From assembly GCA_902571385.1 (NCBI GenBank), contig CACGBK010000007.1, forward strand, positions 1-63,952: DNA of 63,952 nt. The letters are read 5' to 3'. Shown in pieces: positions 1 through 9,175 of this stretch (position 1 is the first letter of the stretch; each line of letters starts with the position of its first letter). The notes under the pieces were generated by a model. The model made no database searches, had not been told where the DNA came from, and saw nothing but the letters and a program-made list of their open reading frames with translations. Source of the stretch: an uncultured Candidatus Actinomarina sp. (lineage in GTDB: Bacteria; Actinomycetota; Acidimicrobiia; Actinomarinales; Actinomarinaceae). A program made the translations under genes and the position numbers.

Positions 1-137
1 CCGTAAAAAGGTATCTAAAAAAAAGGTCATCCATCGTTTTGCAACCAGAAAATGAAGACTACGAGCCAATTGAGTTAAATGGAAAAAATGAAGCTCAGAT
101 ATGGGGTGTGGTCACTAGCGTAATACATGATCTCTAA
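1..137 (+). CDS. lexA: LexA-type repressor, C-terminal end (partial)
   Basis: This is the 3' end of a gene entering from the left edge, read in the frame that starts at base 3 and stops with TAA at 135-137. The visible 44 residues match the end of the S24 autoprotease domain of LexA: a V-K-R tripeptide at the position of the LexA catalytic lysine (codon at 6-8), then LQPEN and EPIEL, then a short final strand. LexA represses SOS genes and cleaves itself when RecA is active. The catalytic serine and DNA-binding domain lie outside the window, so another S24 repressor remains possible. The stop abuts the stop of the convergent MBL gene. Confidence 0.75.
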   Translation, partial: VKRYLKKRSSIVLQPENEDYEPIELNGKNEAQIWGVVTSVIHDL

Positions 138-1373
138 TCAAGAGTCATGATTAAACTTATAAATTCCTTTTGCCATGAGAGAGCTTTCTTGCTCGGCTAG
201 TTTCAAAAAAATCTCTTTCTTGATGTCTGAGAATAAATCAGAATTGACACTGTAGGCTGCATCAACAATCACAGAAGCTTCCCTATACTTTTGAGAATTT
301 ACTAAAGATTCTAAAAACTTAAGTAAATTATTATCGTTACCAGCCATATCTATGTATGTTCTTCCAATATCTTCAAGTTTTGGAGGTTTTAGCTCAGATG
401 GTGTACCAGAATACCAACCACCGTATTGTCTCCATACAGAATTGATTAAAAATGAAAAATCATCATATGCAGACACAAGATAGGGTTTAAAGAATTCTTC
501 CGGTAGAACAAGCTCTGATTGAATCTCACGTAATGAGTAACCTTTATTCATTAAGTTAAGGACATTCTCCTCAATCCACAATAAACAATTACTTGTATCT
601 AGAAGTAGTTCTTTTACTGTTTTTTTTCCCTTGATTAAAGGACCATGCCCAGGAAATAAATATTCTGAATTATATTCTGACATTTTTTTTAATACTTCAC
701 CCCAAAACCCAACATAACGTTGTGCTTTAGATGGATTCCCAGCATTTGGTAGTGACCATATAAAGAAGTCACCAGTGAATAGTGCATCGTCTTTGTTAGA
801 GTAAATATACGTTGCATCGTCAGTTTCTCCCTTACCGTGAGTTAGTATCATGATTGATTCGTTAAATTCAAGCTCATACTCTTCGCTATAAGTAATATCT
901 GGGTAGGCAAAATCATTTGGAAATACTGGAGAGGGCAATCCAAACTGTCTTTGATTAATAATTCCGTTATACCCTATTGTTTTTTTATATCTATCAAATC
1001 TTTTTGTTACGTTTTCATGTGCGATTATTTTAGTTGTACCCTCAAATGCATTTACAATATATTCAGCACCTGTAACATGATCAACGTGGCCATGTGTATA
1101 GATAATATATTCAATATTAGAAATACCCCATTCTTTTAACTTTTCAATAACTTGCATCGATGACACACCCATTCCCGTGTCAATCAGTAATCCTGTTGTA
1201 TCATTTTTGAAAACAGCTATATTTCCAAAGTTTTTAATAAATGCAAGATTATTTGATACTTCGTACAATTCAACATTAAATCCTTGCTCGATGCTTACTT
1301 GGTTATCTAAAGTGGATTTTTTTAGATATTCCTTTGAAAGCTCTATAGGATTATATTGGTTATCTGTATTCAC
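138..1373 (-). CDS. MBL-fold hydrolase, alkylsulfatase (BDS1/SdsA)-like
   Basis: A 411-residue metallo-beta-lactamase-fold protein. The metal-binding signature HGHVDH sits at residues 94-99 (H94, H96, D98, H99), with further ligand candidates H179, D202 and H243. Downstream of the fold there is a W-rich segment with GGWYSGTP near residues 316-323, a pattern I associate with the dimerisation domain of linear alkylsulfatases, followed by a helical C-terminus. This points to hydrolysis of a sulfate or related ester, with substrate unknown. No signal peptide is evident, so it probably acts in the cytoplasm. It overlaps the DUF1254-like gene by 14 bases and is the last gene of a three-gene minus-strand unit. 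An alternative is a general MBL hydrolase of another subgroup. Confidence 0.75.
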   Translation of the reverse strand: MNTDNQYNPIELSKEYLKKSTLDNQVSIEQGFNVELYEVSNNLAFIKNFGNIAVFKNDTTGLLIDTGMGVSSMQVIEKLKEWGISNIEYIIYTHGHVDHVTGAEYIVNAFEGTTKIIAHENVTKRFDRYKKTIGYNGIINQRQFGLPSPVFPNDFAYPDITYSEEYELEFNESIMILTHGKGETDDATYIYSNKDDALFTGDFFIWSLPNAGNPSKAQRYVGFWGEVLKKMSEYNSEYLFPGHGPLIKGKKTVKELLLDTSNCLLWIEENVLNLMNKGYSLREIQSELVLPEEFFKPYLVSAYDDFSFLINSVWRQYGGWYSGTPSELKPPKLEDIGRTYIDMAGNDNNLLKFLESLVNSQKYREASVIVDAAYSVNSDLFSDIKKEIFLKLAEQESSLMAKGIYKFNHDS

Positions 1374-1899
1374 AGACAGTTGTCCTTCTTTGGTTATCTA
1401 ATATATCTATTTCTTCAGCTGTGTTGACAAGCAATCTCCAAAAAACTGTCCCTTTATCAGTTGTTCTGATTGTCTTTAAAGAACTATTTATATTTTCTTT
1501 ATTTGTTACTAACAACTCATATCTATCTGACTCTATTTCTAAATTATTTATTTTGAAAGCAACATTTGTATTATTGTTATGAACGTGAACTACCCAATAT
1601 CTTTCGTCTTCAGGAACTGGCATTGAAACATATAAGTCTCCATTTGATAAATCATATCTGCACATGGTGTAAATAAAATCATAATTTGGCATTCTTGCAG
1701 CTGATCTCCTAGAGATACAAACTTGATCTAAATTGCCGACAATACCATCATAAGTATCTTCACAACCTTCAAAAGGATTAGCTATAGCGTCTGCAATATT
1801 TCTATCTAATTGATTCATGACTATATACGGACCGAAAAAAATTAAAAGAAGATGAGTTGCTATGGCAATTATTGATATTTTCAAAAGAGAATTATTCAT
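1360..1899 (-). CDS. DUF1254-like membrane-anchored protein
   Basis: A 179-residue protein with one N-terminal membrane segment (about residues 6-28) and a soluble domain resembling DUF1254: an R-x-P-N-x-D-x-x-Y-T block near residues 70-80, then a strand-rich YDLSNGDLYVSMP stretch and an RYWVVHVH strand. DUF1254 and DUF1214 usually occur together in one long protein of unknown function. Here they are in two adjacent genes. The start ATG overlaps the TGA of the DUF1214-like gene (ATGA), so the pair is probably translationally coupled and the products may work together at the outer face of the membrane. Function unknown. Confidence 0.65.
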   Translation of the reverse strand: MNNSLLKISIIAIATHLLLIFFGPYIVMNQLDRNIADAIANPFEGCEDTYDGIVGNLDQVCISRRSAARMPNYDFIYTMCRYDLSNGDLYVSMPVPEDERYWVVHVHNNNTNVAFKINNLEIESDRYELLVTNKENINSSLKTIRTTDKGTVFWRLLVNTAEEIDILDNQRRTTVCEYR

Positions 1900-2522
1900 T
1901 TACAACTCTCTTTCAATATTTTGGCAACAGGTATTGAGCTTGGATCGTCATAATATTGTAAATCTGGTCCATATATCCTTAATATCAGATTGAAATCATT
2001 TCCAAAATGACTTAAAGTTCCATCTTGATTTACTAAATTATTTCCTATTTTGATTTCGTAGGTTTCGCCAATATTTCTTATGATTTCATATCCATTGGTA
2101 ACTTGAGCGAATAGGTCTTCATAAGTTGGATCACTTTTTAAATTATTGGGATCTTGTAAGTAATAATTATCATTTCCATAAATCGCAAAACTCCAATATC
2201 TTGCATTTGGAACTACACCGTTTAATGTATATTCACAATTACCCAGCAATCCATCACCGTTATCATCGACTGATGCTGACAAATATATGACTTCTGGACT
2301 TGCGCTGGGTAACAATCCAAGAAGTGAAACGTATGATCTTTGCCACATATTCTGAGATTCTGAACCATAATCTAAAAAGTAATTCCATTGATTAACAGTA
2401 TTGCTTCCAAATCCAGTTAAAAAAGATGCAATCGTAGTTTGTCTTGTAAAGGGAATAAAACTTAAAATTCCTAAGATAATTCCAATCAGATATGGAAAGA
2501 ACTTTTTGAGTAACTTAGTCAT
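1896..2522 (-). CDS. DUF1214-like membrane-anchored protein
   Basis: A 208-residue protein with an N-terminal hydrophobic segment (about residues 9-24) and a soluble domain like DUF1214: a strand beginning near RYWSFAIYGND, a middle loop, and the typical ending FNLILRIYGPDL followed by a proline-containing tail. It is the first gene of the unit that continues with the DUF1254-like protein and the MBL hydrolase. DUF1214 has no firmly established activity. The split arrangement with the DUF1254 half, each half with its own membrane anchor, suggests a two-subunit form of the usual single protein. This is inference from order and motif only. Confidence 0.65.
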   Translation of the reverse strand: MTKLLKKFFPYLIGIILGILSFIPFTRQTTIASFLTGFGSNTVNQWNYFLDYGSESQNMWQRSYVSLLGLLPSASPEVIYLSASVDDNGDGLLGNCEYTLNGVVPNARYWSFAIYGNDNYYLQDPNNLKSDPTYEDLFAQVTNGYEIIRNIGETYEIKIGNNLVNQDGTLSHFGNDFNLILRIYGPDLQYYDDPSSIPVAKILKESCK

Positions 2523-2612
2523 TACACATATATTAATTAAAACTGAGACTGGTTGATAGTTTTAAAAAAGATTGAGATGAAAAGTTATATGTTTAAAACT
2601 ATTATGAATACA

Positions 2613-3512
2613 ATGACAATTTTAAAAACTGACTTAAGTTTATTTGAAAATATTGCTGGATGGGATTTCGAAGAAAATTTTGTTACTGTATCTTCTGAAT
2701 TTGGCAATATCAATATTCACTATGTTGATGAAAACAGTGAAAGCAATGAGGTTGTGTTGCTAATGCATGGAAATCCAACATGGGGATATCTTTATAGAAA
2801 TATGATTAATCCTTTAAAAGATAGTGGATATAGGGTAATTGTTCCCGATCTACCTGGATTTGGAAAATCAGATAAATTTTCAGTCAGGTACAACTACACC
2901 TATGAAGGATTTGTTGATTGGATGTCCGAATTTATTGAAAGTCTTGATTTAAAAAATATTACACTTTTTTGTCAGGATTGGGGAGGCTTGATCGGCTTAA
3001 GGCTGGCAGCAAAATATGATGATAGATTTGAAAAAATAATTACTGCTAATACAGGACTACCCACAGGAAAAGCTCCATTAAGTGAAGGGTTTGCTGTGTT
3101 TCGTGAGTTTTTACAGATAAAACCTGATCTACATGTCGCAGGACAAGTCAGAAATGGTACAACTAAAGGCATAGATGAAAATGCACTTGCTGCTTATAAT
3201 GCTCCATTCCCAAGTGATGATCACAAGCAGGGAGTTAGACAATTTCCAAACTTAGTACCTGGAACGCTGAGAACTCCAAGTGCGGAGCCCAATAAAGAAG
3301 CATGGAAAATTTTAAGAGAATGGAATAAACCATTTTTATGCGCATTTAGTGATAAAGATCCAATATTTGCAGGTGTTGAAAATTCCTTTTACAAACTAGT
3401 ACCAGGTTGTGAAGGGATGCCACATGTAACTATTAAGGATGCGGGACATTTTTTACAAGAAGATCAACCAATTGCTTGTGTTGAGGCAATTCTTTCTATA
3501 AAAGATATCTAG
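2613..3512 (+). CDS. Haloalkane dehalogenase-like alpha/beta hydrolase
   Basis: An alpha/beta hydrolase of about 299 residues. The oxyanion-hole motif HGNPTW is at 52-57, the nucleophile elbow is QDWGG with Asp122 and a halide-binding Trp123, the acid candidate is Asp249 in SDKDP, and the base is His279 in DAGHF. Asp as nucleophile followed by Trp is typical of haloalkane dehalogenases, which hydrolyse a carbon-halogen bond to an alcohol. I chose the ATG at 2613 because family members begin with a similar M-x-x-L-x-T-x-x-x-x-F-x-N stretch. In-frame TTG (2553) and ATG (2577) starts also exist. The 3' end overlaps the convergent methyltransferase gene by 4 bases. Substrate unknown. Confidence 0.8.
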   Translation: MTILKTDLSLFENIAGWDFEENFVTVSSEFGNINIHYVDENSESNEVVLLMHGNPTWGYLYRNMINPLKDSGYRVIVPDLPGFGKSDKFSVRYNYTYEGFVDWMSEFIESLDLKNITLFCQDWGGLIGLRLAAKYDDRFEKIITANTGLPTGKAPLSEGFAVFREFLQIKPDLHVAGQVRNGTTKGIDENALAAYNAPFPSDDHKQGVRQFPNLVPGTLRTPSAEPNKEAWKILREWNKPFLCAFSDKDPIFAGVENSFYKLVPGCEGMPHVTIKDAGHFLQEDQPIACVEAILSIKDI

Positions 3513-4201
3513 CGAACAGCTAAACCCCAGTAATTGTATCCAAGAAACTTTACAGATCCAGGTAAGTACATTGTGTCTTTTTCAACAATATTTAATCCGG
3601 CATCAGTAATTAACTTTGGTATATCTCTATTTGCATGACAACCTCCTGATAATTTTGGATAAAATATGTTTGTAACATTTTGAAAAACTCTAGTGGTAAT
3701 GTCTGGAGAAATTCCATGTTCACAAAAAAAGTATTTACCTCCTGGCTTTAAAATCCTATAAATTTCATTTAAAGCTTTATTTGGGTCAGGAATTGAACAC
3801 AATGAAAAAGTACAAACTACTGAATCAACAGATGATGTGGGTAAATCAATACTTTCAGCTGAGGATAAATTAAATTCAATATCTAAATTAACCTTATCAG
3901 CATTTTTTTTAGCAATTTTGTTTAGTTCATCTGAAGGATCTATTCCAATAACTTTGTTGACTTTTTCAAAGTTATAGTATTGCAAATTTAATCCTGGACC
4001 TACACCTATTTCAACAACATCTCCTGTTGCTAAAGGTACAACCTTTTTCCTCTGATAGTGATTAGGTTTTGTATTACAAAGAATAGTTAAAAGCTTCGGT
4101 ACCACGTTAGTTTCATAATATTTTTTACCAAATAATTTTAAAATTGGAAGTACCAAAAATATTGATACATATGTTAAAAATTTAAATGCTACTTTTTTCA
4201 T
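3509..4201 (-). CDS. Class I SAM-dependent methyltransferase, METTL7-like
   Basis: A 230-residue methyltransferase with an N-terminal hydrophobic stretch (about residues 8-24) that could attach it to the membrane. The SAM-binding glycine motif EIGVGPG is at residues 64-70, the acidic residue ending strand 2 is Asp88, and a PGGKYFFCEHG block follows. The C-terminal GGCHANRD region resembles METTL7/UbiE-like methyltransferases. The substrate cannot be read from the sequence; lipids, quinones or small thiols are all possible. It is convergent with the hydrolase at 2613-3512 and divergent from the transporter gene at 4334. Confidence 0.75.
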   Translation of the reverse strand: MKKVAFKFLTYVSIFLVLPILKLFGKKYYETNVVPKLLTILCNTKPNHYQRKKVVPLATGDVVEIGVGPGLNLQYYNFEKVNKVIGIDPSDELNKIAKKNADKVNLDIEFNLSSAESIDLPTSSVDSVVCTFSLCSIPDPNKALNEIYRILKPGGKYFFCEHGISPDITTRVFQNVTNIFYPKLSGGCHANRDIPKLITDAGLNIVEKDTMYLPGSVKFLGYNYWGLAVR

Positions 4202-4333
4202 TGGTACCTTTAGTAAATTCTACTTTCAAATTCAAGACATTGCGATAAAAGGAAACATATTAAGTTAATTTGTTATTTTGCAATTAAATTTACATTTAAT
4301 ACTTTTCGTTATTTTTCCAATAAAATTAAAGAC

Positions 4334-5182
4334 ATGGAAATTAATTCCATTTTTTTAGATTTAGTACCCTATTTAATTCCTTTATTGATGATTGGTGTTG
4401 GTACAGATTTAGACATAGATAGTTTTAAAAATTTATTAGTAAATACAAAAAGCTCACTTGTAGGTCTTTTAATACAAATAACTTTCTTGCCAATTATTGG
4501 AATAGTGACAAGTTTATTTATAGATAATCAATCAATTTCAATTGGAATAATAGTAATTATGTGTGCACCTGGAGGTCATATTTCTTCAATGTATTCTTCT
4601 TTAATGAAAGGTAATGTTGCACTTACAACATCTCTTACAGTTATTACTCAACTTATAGCATTCGGAACAATACCTCTTTGGTTAAATATTGCATCAATTT
4701 TCAATGAAAATATTGGTCTTCAAGTACAAATTAACTCTACCGAATTATTAATTCAACTACTGTACCTTGTCCTTATTCCTGTATTTATTGGAATGGCTAT
4801 AAAACACTATTTTCCACAAAAAGCATTAGATTCACAAACATCTATTAAAAAAGTCTTCACCGTTGTTACTTTAGTTATAGCAATTGGAGTGCCTATAGAA
4901 TTAAGAGACATTATATTTGATATCTTCAGATCATCATCTATTTTCGTAATTTTAAATTTAATAACTATTTTTATTGGAATTAATTTAATTTCCAAAATAA
5001 CGAAAATTAGTGAGGAAGACAGAATGGGAATACTTGCTGAAGGTACATTACAAAATTTTCCTGTGGCAGCAGCTGTAGCTTCATTGTTAGGTATAAATGT
5101 GATAACGATTGTAGCTTTAAATTACTTTTTAATAAGTTCAATCTTGGTTGGATTTTACGCTGTATATAAAAGTAGAAATTAA
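4334..5182 (+). CDS. Bile acid:sodium symporter (SBF) family transporter
   Basis: A 282-residue polytopic membrane protein with about eight or nine hydrophobic segments. The MIGVGTDLD stretch after the first segment and the CAPGGHISSMYSSLMKGN block near residues 77-95 are typical of the SBF/BASS fold, where this crossover region binds the cotransported ion and substrate. Family members import organic anions with sodium. The substrate here is unknown; pantoate, organosulfur or keto acids are handled by relatives. The gene stands alone on the plus strand with a 132-base divergent upstream region and ends 3 bases before the arylsulfotransferase-like gene. Confidence 0.8.
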   Translation: MEINSIFLDLVPYLIPLLMIGVGTDLDIDSFKNLLVNTKSSLVGLLIQITFLPIIGIVTSLFIDNQSISIGIIVIMCAPGGHISSMYSSLMKGNVALTTSLTVITQLIAFGTIPLWLNIASIFNENIGLQVQINSTELLIQLLYLVLIPVFIGMAIKHYFPQKALDSQTSIKKVFTVVTLVIAIGVPIELRDIIFDIFRSSSIFVILNLITIFIGINLISKITKISEEDRMGILAEGTLQNFPVAAAVASLLGINVITIVALNYFLISSILVGFYAVYKSRN

Positions 5183-5185
5183 CAC

Positions 5186-6704
5186 TTAAGATTTTCTAAC
5201 TTGGTAGATCAATCCACCTGGGTCAATAGATAAAACCTTTGTCCCGTCTTTATTAAATTCTTCAATATATCCCTGAGATCCAAATGCAGCTATATAACTA
5301 TTTTCACCTATATTGTGACAATTTCCAGCAACATTGGCTTGTAGATTTTTGAATTCTTTTGACCAAACAAGTGTCGCAGTATAACTAATTTCGTCAATTT
5401 TATATTCAACGACTCTTGATCCATCTTTTATCGAATCAATACCATTATCCCAAATCAGTATATTTCCATTTTCAAGTTCTTCTGGAGCATGTTGATGAGA
5501 AAAACCATCATAGGGGTCATTAACAAATTTAAAATTATTTAATTTTCCTTTTCCCATATGCCACAAAATTTTTCCTGATGTTTTATCAATTTTCATTATT
5601 GTTTGTGTATGACGAGCAGAAGCTAAGTAGTTGCCATCTTTAAGAATTCTTACAGCGTTCATGTGAAAATAATCATTAGTATTCATCCCCCACTCTTTGG
5701 TTGGAACTTTTGAAAACTCGGGGGAAACATGATCAATAGAGTCCCATAAAAAATTTAGTACCCTTCTGTTCATTTTCGATTGAAATTATCCCACTTTCTA
5801 CTTTTTGATTTTGAAATTTATGAGTCTTTGATCCTATTTGGATTACTGTATCATCATCTAAATACTGAAATTCATGAAGTTCTGTATAAATATCTTTTTC
5901 CATAATTTGTTTAAAACTTTCTATATTGAAATCTTGATCTAATAGAACAGTTTTTCCTAAACCTATAGCAAATTGTGGGTAGTTGCTTACTGCTCCGTAA
6001 TAATATCCATTTTTGTATGGACGAAATGCTGAAAAACCTATACCTGCCATCTTGTACCATATTGGAACACCGAACTTATCTAGCATCATGATGTAAGGAA
6101 GATATTTTCTGGATTTAGTGAGTTTCTTTTCAGTTTGATGTTTTACTATTTTTGGAATATTTATTCTTGTTCTTATATTCTGATAAAGATATTTGATATA
6201 GTATCTCTTTAATTCTGGAAAATATTTAATTACATCTCTGATAATTAGAGGCCAATGCACAACTTTAGGAACGATGAAGACACTAGTGAATATATTGCCA
6301 TCTGCAACCATGGATGAATTAGTTATATTGATATTTAAGGGGGGAAAATTTACGGGTAAACAAACTAGAGAATATTTTGCAATCTGGTCATCTTTGCGAA
6401 ATAAAAAATTATATTCTTGGGGACCGTCTTTCGCAGATATTTTGATTTTGCTTGAGTCAGCAAGTTTATTATTTAAATAGATTTTTGTATCTTTTTGGAC
6501 TGATAAATCAAGACTTAATACATCACTATTGTTCTTTGGTACCCAACAATAACGTTCAATCACTGATTCAAAAGCAGGTGATAAGGAATATGGATCTTCA
6601 TTACTAGACTTAATATCAATTAAGAGAGATGTATTATTTTTCTCATTAACGTTATAAACCTGCTCAAGATCTGTGAACTTAAATTCTAAATTTTGTTTTC
6701 TCAA
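5186..6704 (-). pseudogene. Arylsulfotransferase-like protein, interrupted by a frameshift
   Basis: Two overlapping reading frames together form one arylsulfotransferase (ASST)-family protein. The N-terminal part runs from 6704 to 5733 (323 residues) and the C-terminal part from about 5773 to 5186 (195 residues). The C-terminal part has the family's beta-propeller repeats: FHMNAV, a D-G-N-Y-L-A-S-x-R strand, G-K-I-L-W, and SHQHAPEELENGNILIWDNG. Removing one G from the GGG run (plus-strand CCC at 5761-5763) joins ENEQK directly to VLNFLWDSIDHV and gives a continuous protein of about 505 residues. ASST enzymes move sulfate between phenolic compounds without PAPS. It may be a real pseudogene, an assembly error or, less likely, programmed frameshifting. 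Confidence 0.7.
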
Positions 6705-6715
6705 TAATTTATATA

Positions 6716-7252
6716 TTAACTATTTGAGAACTCAATTACCTCTTTCATTGGTATGTGATTTGCAGTATGAGCGCCGTATAATGCTTTTTCTACAACACCA
6801 TTTTCATCAATTAAAATATCTGCTGGTAATCCTAAAAAAGCACCACTCATATTTGATGCAGGATTGTACCCCTTGGAAAGAGCTCGAAAAAAACGATCTA
6901 CTCTAATTGTTATACCAAATAAAAATCTAAAGAAACTATTTTGTACCTCATATTTGTCAAAATAAACACGGTCATCGTCACATAAAATTGTGAGATTGCC
7001 GTCATGTTTTTTCGAATTCTTAACTAAATCATCAAAATCACAATCAAATATTGCTATCGGAACAAAATTATCACCAAATTCATTTTTTTTATTTATAATC
7101 TCATTTATTCGTAAGTGACAAAATGGACAAGAAGAATAACGATAGAAAGATACCATAGCTTTTTTTCCTTTTATTGCCTCTAAGTTGAAAGTTGTACCAT
7201 CAATTGAAGGTAATGTTATCTCTTCAATCTTGTCGCCTTTTTTTAATTTCAT
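6716..7252 (-). CDS. AhpC/TSA-type thioredoxin-fold redox protein
   Basis: A 178-residue protein with the opening typical of peroxiredoxin/TlpA-like proteins (K-G-D-K-I-E-E-I-T-L-P then an F-N-L-E-A-I-K-G-K strand) and a Cys42-Pro-Phe-Cys45 motif. The CxxC spacing fits a thiol reductase or a Prx-like protein with both active cysteines close together. No signal peptide is visible, so it is probably cytoplasmic. Eleven bases separate it from the start of the arylsulfotransferase-like gene and 76 bases from the flavin-reductase gene upstream. Whether it reduces peroxides or acts on protein thiols cannot be told. Confidence 0.7.
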   Translation of the reverse strand: MKLKKGDKIEEITLPSIDGTTFNLEAIKGKKAMVSFYRYSSCPFCHLRINEIINKKNEFGDNFVPIAIFDCDFDDLVKNSKKHDGNLTILCDDDRVYFDKYEVQNSFFRFLFGITIRVDRFFRALSKGYNPASNMSGAFLGLPADILIDENGVVEKALYGAHTANHIPMKEVIEFSNS

Positions 7253-7328
7253 TTAATCCTTTCGAAGATAGTCAATTATAAAGTTTGATGTTAAATATAA
7301 GACATTGGGTTTGTTAATATTTTGTAAA

Positions 7329-7835
7329 CTAGTGTCCACCTCTAGGGACTCCGCCATACTTCATTCGAGTATCACCCATATATGCAACTCGCTCATCAGG
7401 ATTAAGAGTCTTACAATCGATAATTTCCCCAATAAAAAAGGTATGAGTTCCTAAATTTATTTTTTGAGTAGTTTTTAATTCAAACCATACTGTCGCATTA
7501 TCAAAAATTGGAACAGAGTTATCTGTTAATGTAATCGGTTCCTTATTCAAAAAACCTTCTTTATATTCTGCTGGTTTTGAAAATTTTACAAAAACTTTAG
7601 TGTAATCAGGAGAGAACATATTTAATGAAAAATAATCACTACTGTTCATTAGATTAAAAGTAACACTTTTATTATCTATTCCAACACCGATAAGCGCTGG
7701 TTCCATGCTAACTTGTGTTATCCAACTAGCTGTCATTCCATTGAATTGCCCCTCAGAATGACTACCGATAATACCTAATGGACTTGGAATTTTCCATGTT
7801 GAAACATTTATCTCCTCACTTGAAATTTCTGTCAT
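7329..7835 (-). CDS. Flavin reductase-like FMN-binding split-barrel protein
   Basis: A 168-residue protein of the flavin reductase family. It opens with W-x-x-P-S-P-L-G-I-I-G-S, followed by the GMTASWITQVSMEPALIGVGI stretch that forms the FMN pocket, and a FNLMNSSDYFSLN block, all in the family's usual order and length. Members reduce flavins with NAD(P)H for a partner monooxygenase or act directly on a small substrate. The start overlaps the end of the radical SAM gene by 4 bases, and that gene overlaps the LLM oxidoreductase by 4 bases, so the three are likely coupled in one transcript. This suggests a role in the same reaction sequence, which is inference. Confidence 0.8.
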   Translation of the reverse strand: MTEISSEEINVSTWKIPSPLGIIGSHSEGQFNGMTASWITQVSMEPALIGVGIDNKSVTFNLMNSSDYFSLNMFSPDYTKVFVKFSKPAEYKEGFLNKEPITLTDNSVPIFDNATVWFELKTTQKINLGTHTFFIGEIIDCKTLNPDERVAYMGDTRMKYGGVPRGGH

Positions 7836-9175
7836 ATCAATGCCTTATTTGTTTTAATTCTATCGAGTTGAATTTTACTGGGTTCTGCGCAACAAAACCA
7901 TGTTTCCGATAACTTAGGCACTTTCTTAAAGTCATAGTTTGTATTTGTTATTAATTTTGTACGTGTAAATTCTTCAATAATACTTACCATCCCTAGATAT
8001 TGTTTATGCTCATCTAATTCTGAATTATTCAAAATAAAATCAAAAAGGGTAAATTGTAATTTTTCAGCATGAATATTTTCATATTGCCATTGAAAACTTA
8101 ATGATTCTTTTTCATAATCACCTAAATATTTTTTTATTTCAGGTCTTTTAATTATGAGGGAGTGTTTAGGTATTAACAATTTTATAGTTAATTGAATGGG
8201 ATCTACAGTCTCACGTAATTGATAACCTTCGATTAATTCTACGATATTTGATAAATCTTCTAATTTTGTCCATGGTGAAAAAGGCATCCATGTTGGTCGT
8301 ATATCAATACCAAATTCCTTTGAAATCTCTATTGAATTATTTAAATCATTGCTTGTATGGTTTTTTTCAAGAATTGTTAAAACTTTGTCATTAGTTGTTT
8401 CGAATGCAGAAATCACAAAAGCCATATTCAAAGACGCTAGTTCTTTAAAATATTTTTGATATTTTATAATATGTTCTACTTTTATTGTTGAATCATAGGT
8501 TATTTGTGGAAATTTGTGGTTTAATGCCTCAAGAATTTTCAATGCGTGAATTGGGCCATTAAAAAAATCTGGATCATTAAATGATATATGTTCTGCACCT
8601 TGATTCACCTGATTTTGGACATCATTGACTATTTTTTCTAAAGAATACGTTTTAAAACTTCCATTAAAAGAGATTGGGACAGGACAATGAGTACACGAAT
8701 GCTTGCAACCGTAAGTTGTTTCTACTGATCCAGCAATAAGATTATTTGATCCATCTACTAAATGTGCGTAATTTGAGATATCGGGAAATATTTGTCTATT
8801 AGGTATATTGTCTTTTAATGAAAATTTTTGGTTTTCACTCAGTTTTAAAAAAGAAGTAAGTTCCTCACTTTCAATATCTTTGATATATTTTATAAAAGGA
8901 TCGAAATCTTCAAGAACAGATCCATACAATCCAAATGTAAATACTTTATCGGGCAGTTTTTTATCTTTAATATATTCAATTGAAAGGATTGTTGCTGTAT
9001 GCATTGGTGCATAAATTCCAAGCACATCATAAGTATCTAAATCTATATTTTGATTATCTACTGAAAAATCAACAAAATCAAAATGCACTTCAGTGTTGTT
9101 GTATCTATCAGCAATCTCTGCAATAATTTTTGGCTGTTTGCCTAAATCATAAAAAGAAGTTAAAAGAATTTTCAA
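7832..9175 (-). CDS. CCAEP-tail radical SAM protein with B12-binding-like N-terminus
   Basis: A 447-residue radical SAM protein. Residues 1 to about 135 resemble the Rossmann-like cobalamin-binding domain that precedes many radical SAM cores. The 4Fe-4S motif is C157-x3-C161-x2-C164, followed by a core with a FNDPDFF motif. Near the C-terminus the sequence is W-F-C428-C429-A-E-P. This matches what I know as the CUAEP/CCAEP-tail radical SAM family, in which some members carry selenocysteine in the tail; here both positions are cysteine. Its reaction is not known to me. It is sandwiched, with 4-base overlaps on both sides, between an LLM oxidoreductase and a flavin reductase-like protein. Confidence 0.75.
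   Translation of the reverse strand: MKILLTSFYDLGKQPKIIAEIADRYNNTEVHFDFVDFSVDNQNIDLDTYDVLGIYAPMHTATILSIEYIKDKKLPDKVFTFGLYGSVLEDFDPFIKYIKDIESEELTSFLKLSENQKFSLKDNIPNRQIFPDISNYAHLVDGSNNLIAGSVETTYGCKHSCTHCPVPISFNGSFKTYSLEKIVNDVQNQVNQGAEHISFNDPDFFNGPIHALKILEALNHKFPQITYDSTIKVEHIIKYQKYFKELASLNMAFVISAFETTNDKVLTILEKNHTSNDLNNSIEISKEFGIDIRPTWMPFSPWTKLEDLSNIVELIEGYQLRETVDPIQLTIKLLIPKHSLIIKRPEIKKYLGDYEKESLSFQWQYENIHAEKLQFTLFDFILNNSELDEHKQYLGMVSIIEEFTRTKLITNTNYDFKKVPKLSETWFCCAEPSKIQLDRIKTNKALI

Noticed and set aside
4202-4333. Promoter with TTGCAA and a following T/A-rich hexamer upstream of the SBF transporter
   Set aside because: The sequence is so AT-rich that such hexamers occur by chance, and spacing to a good -10 box is not right. 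I see no other structure in this 132-base gap.
5733-5773. Programmed ribosomal frameshifting as the main explanation for the arylsulfotransferase overlap
   Set aside because: No classic slippery heptamer followed by a strong hairpin is evident at the GGG run. A plain indel is the simpler reading, though not excluded.
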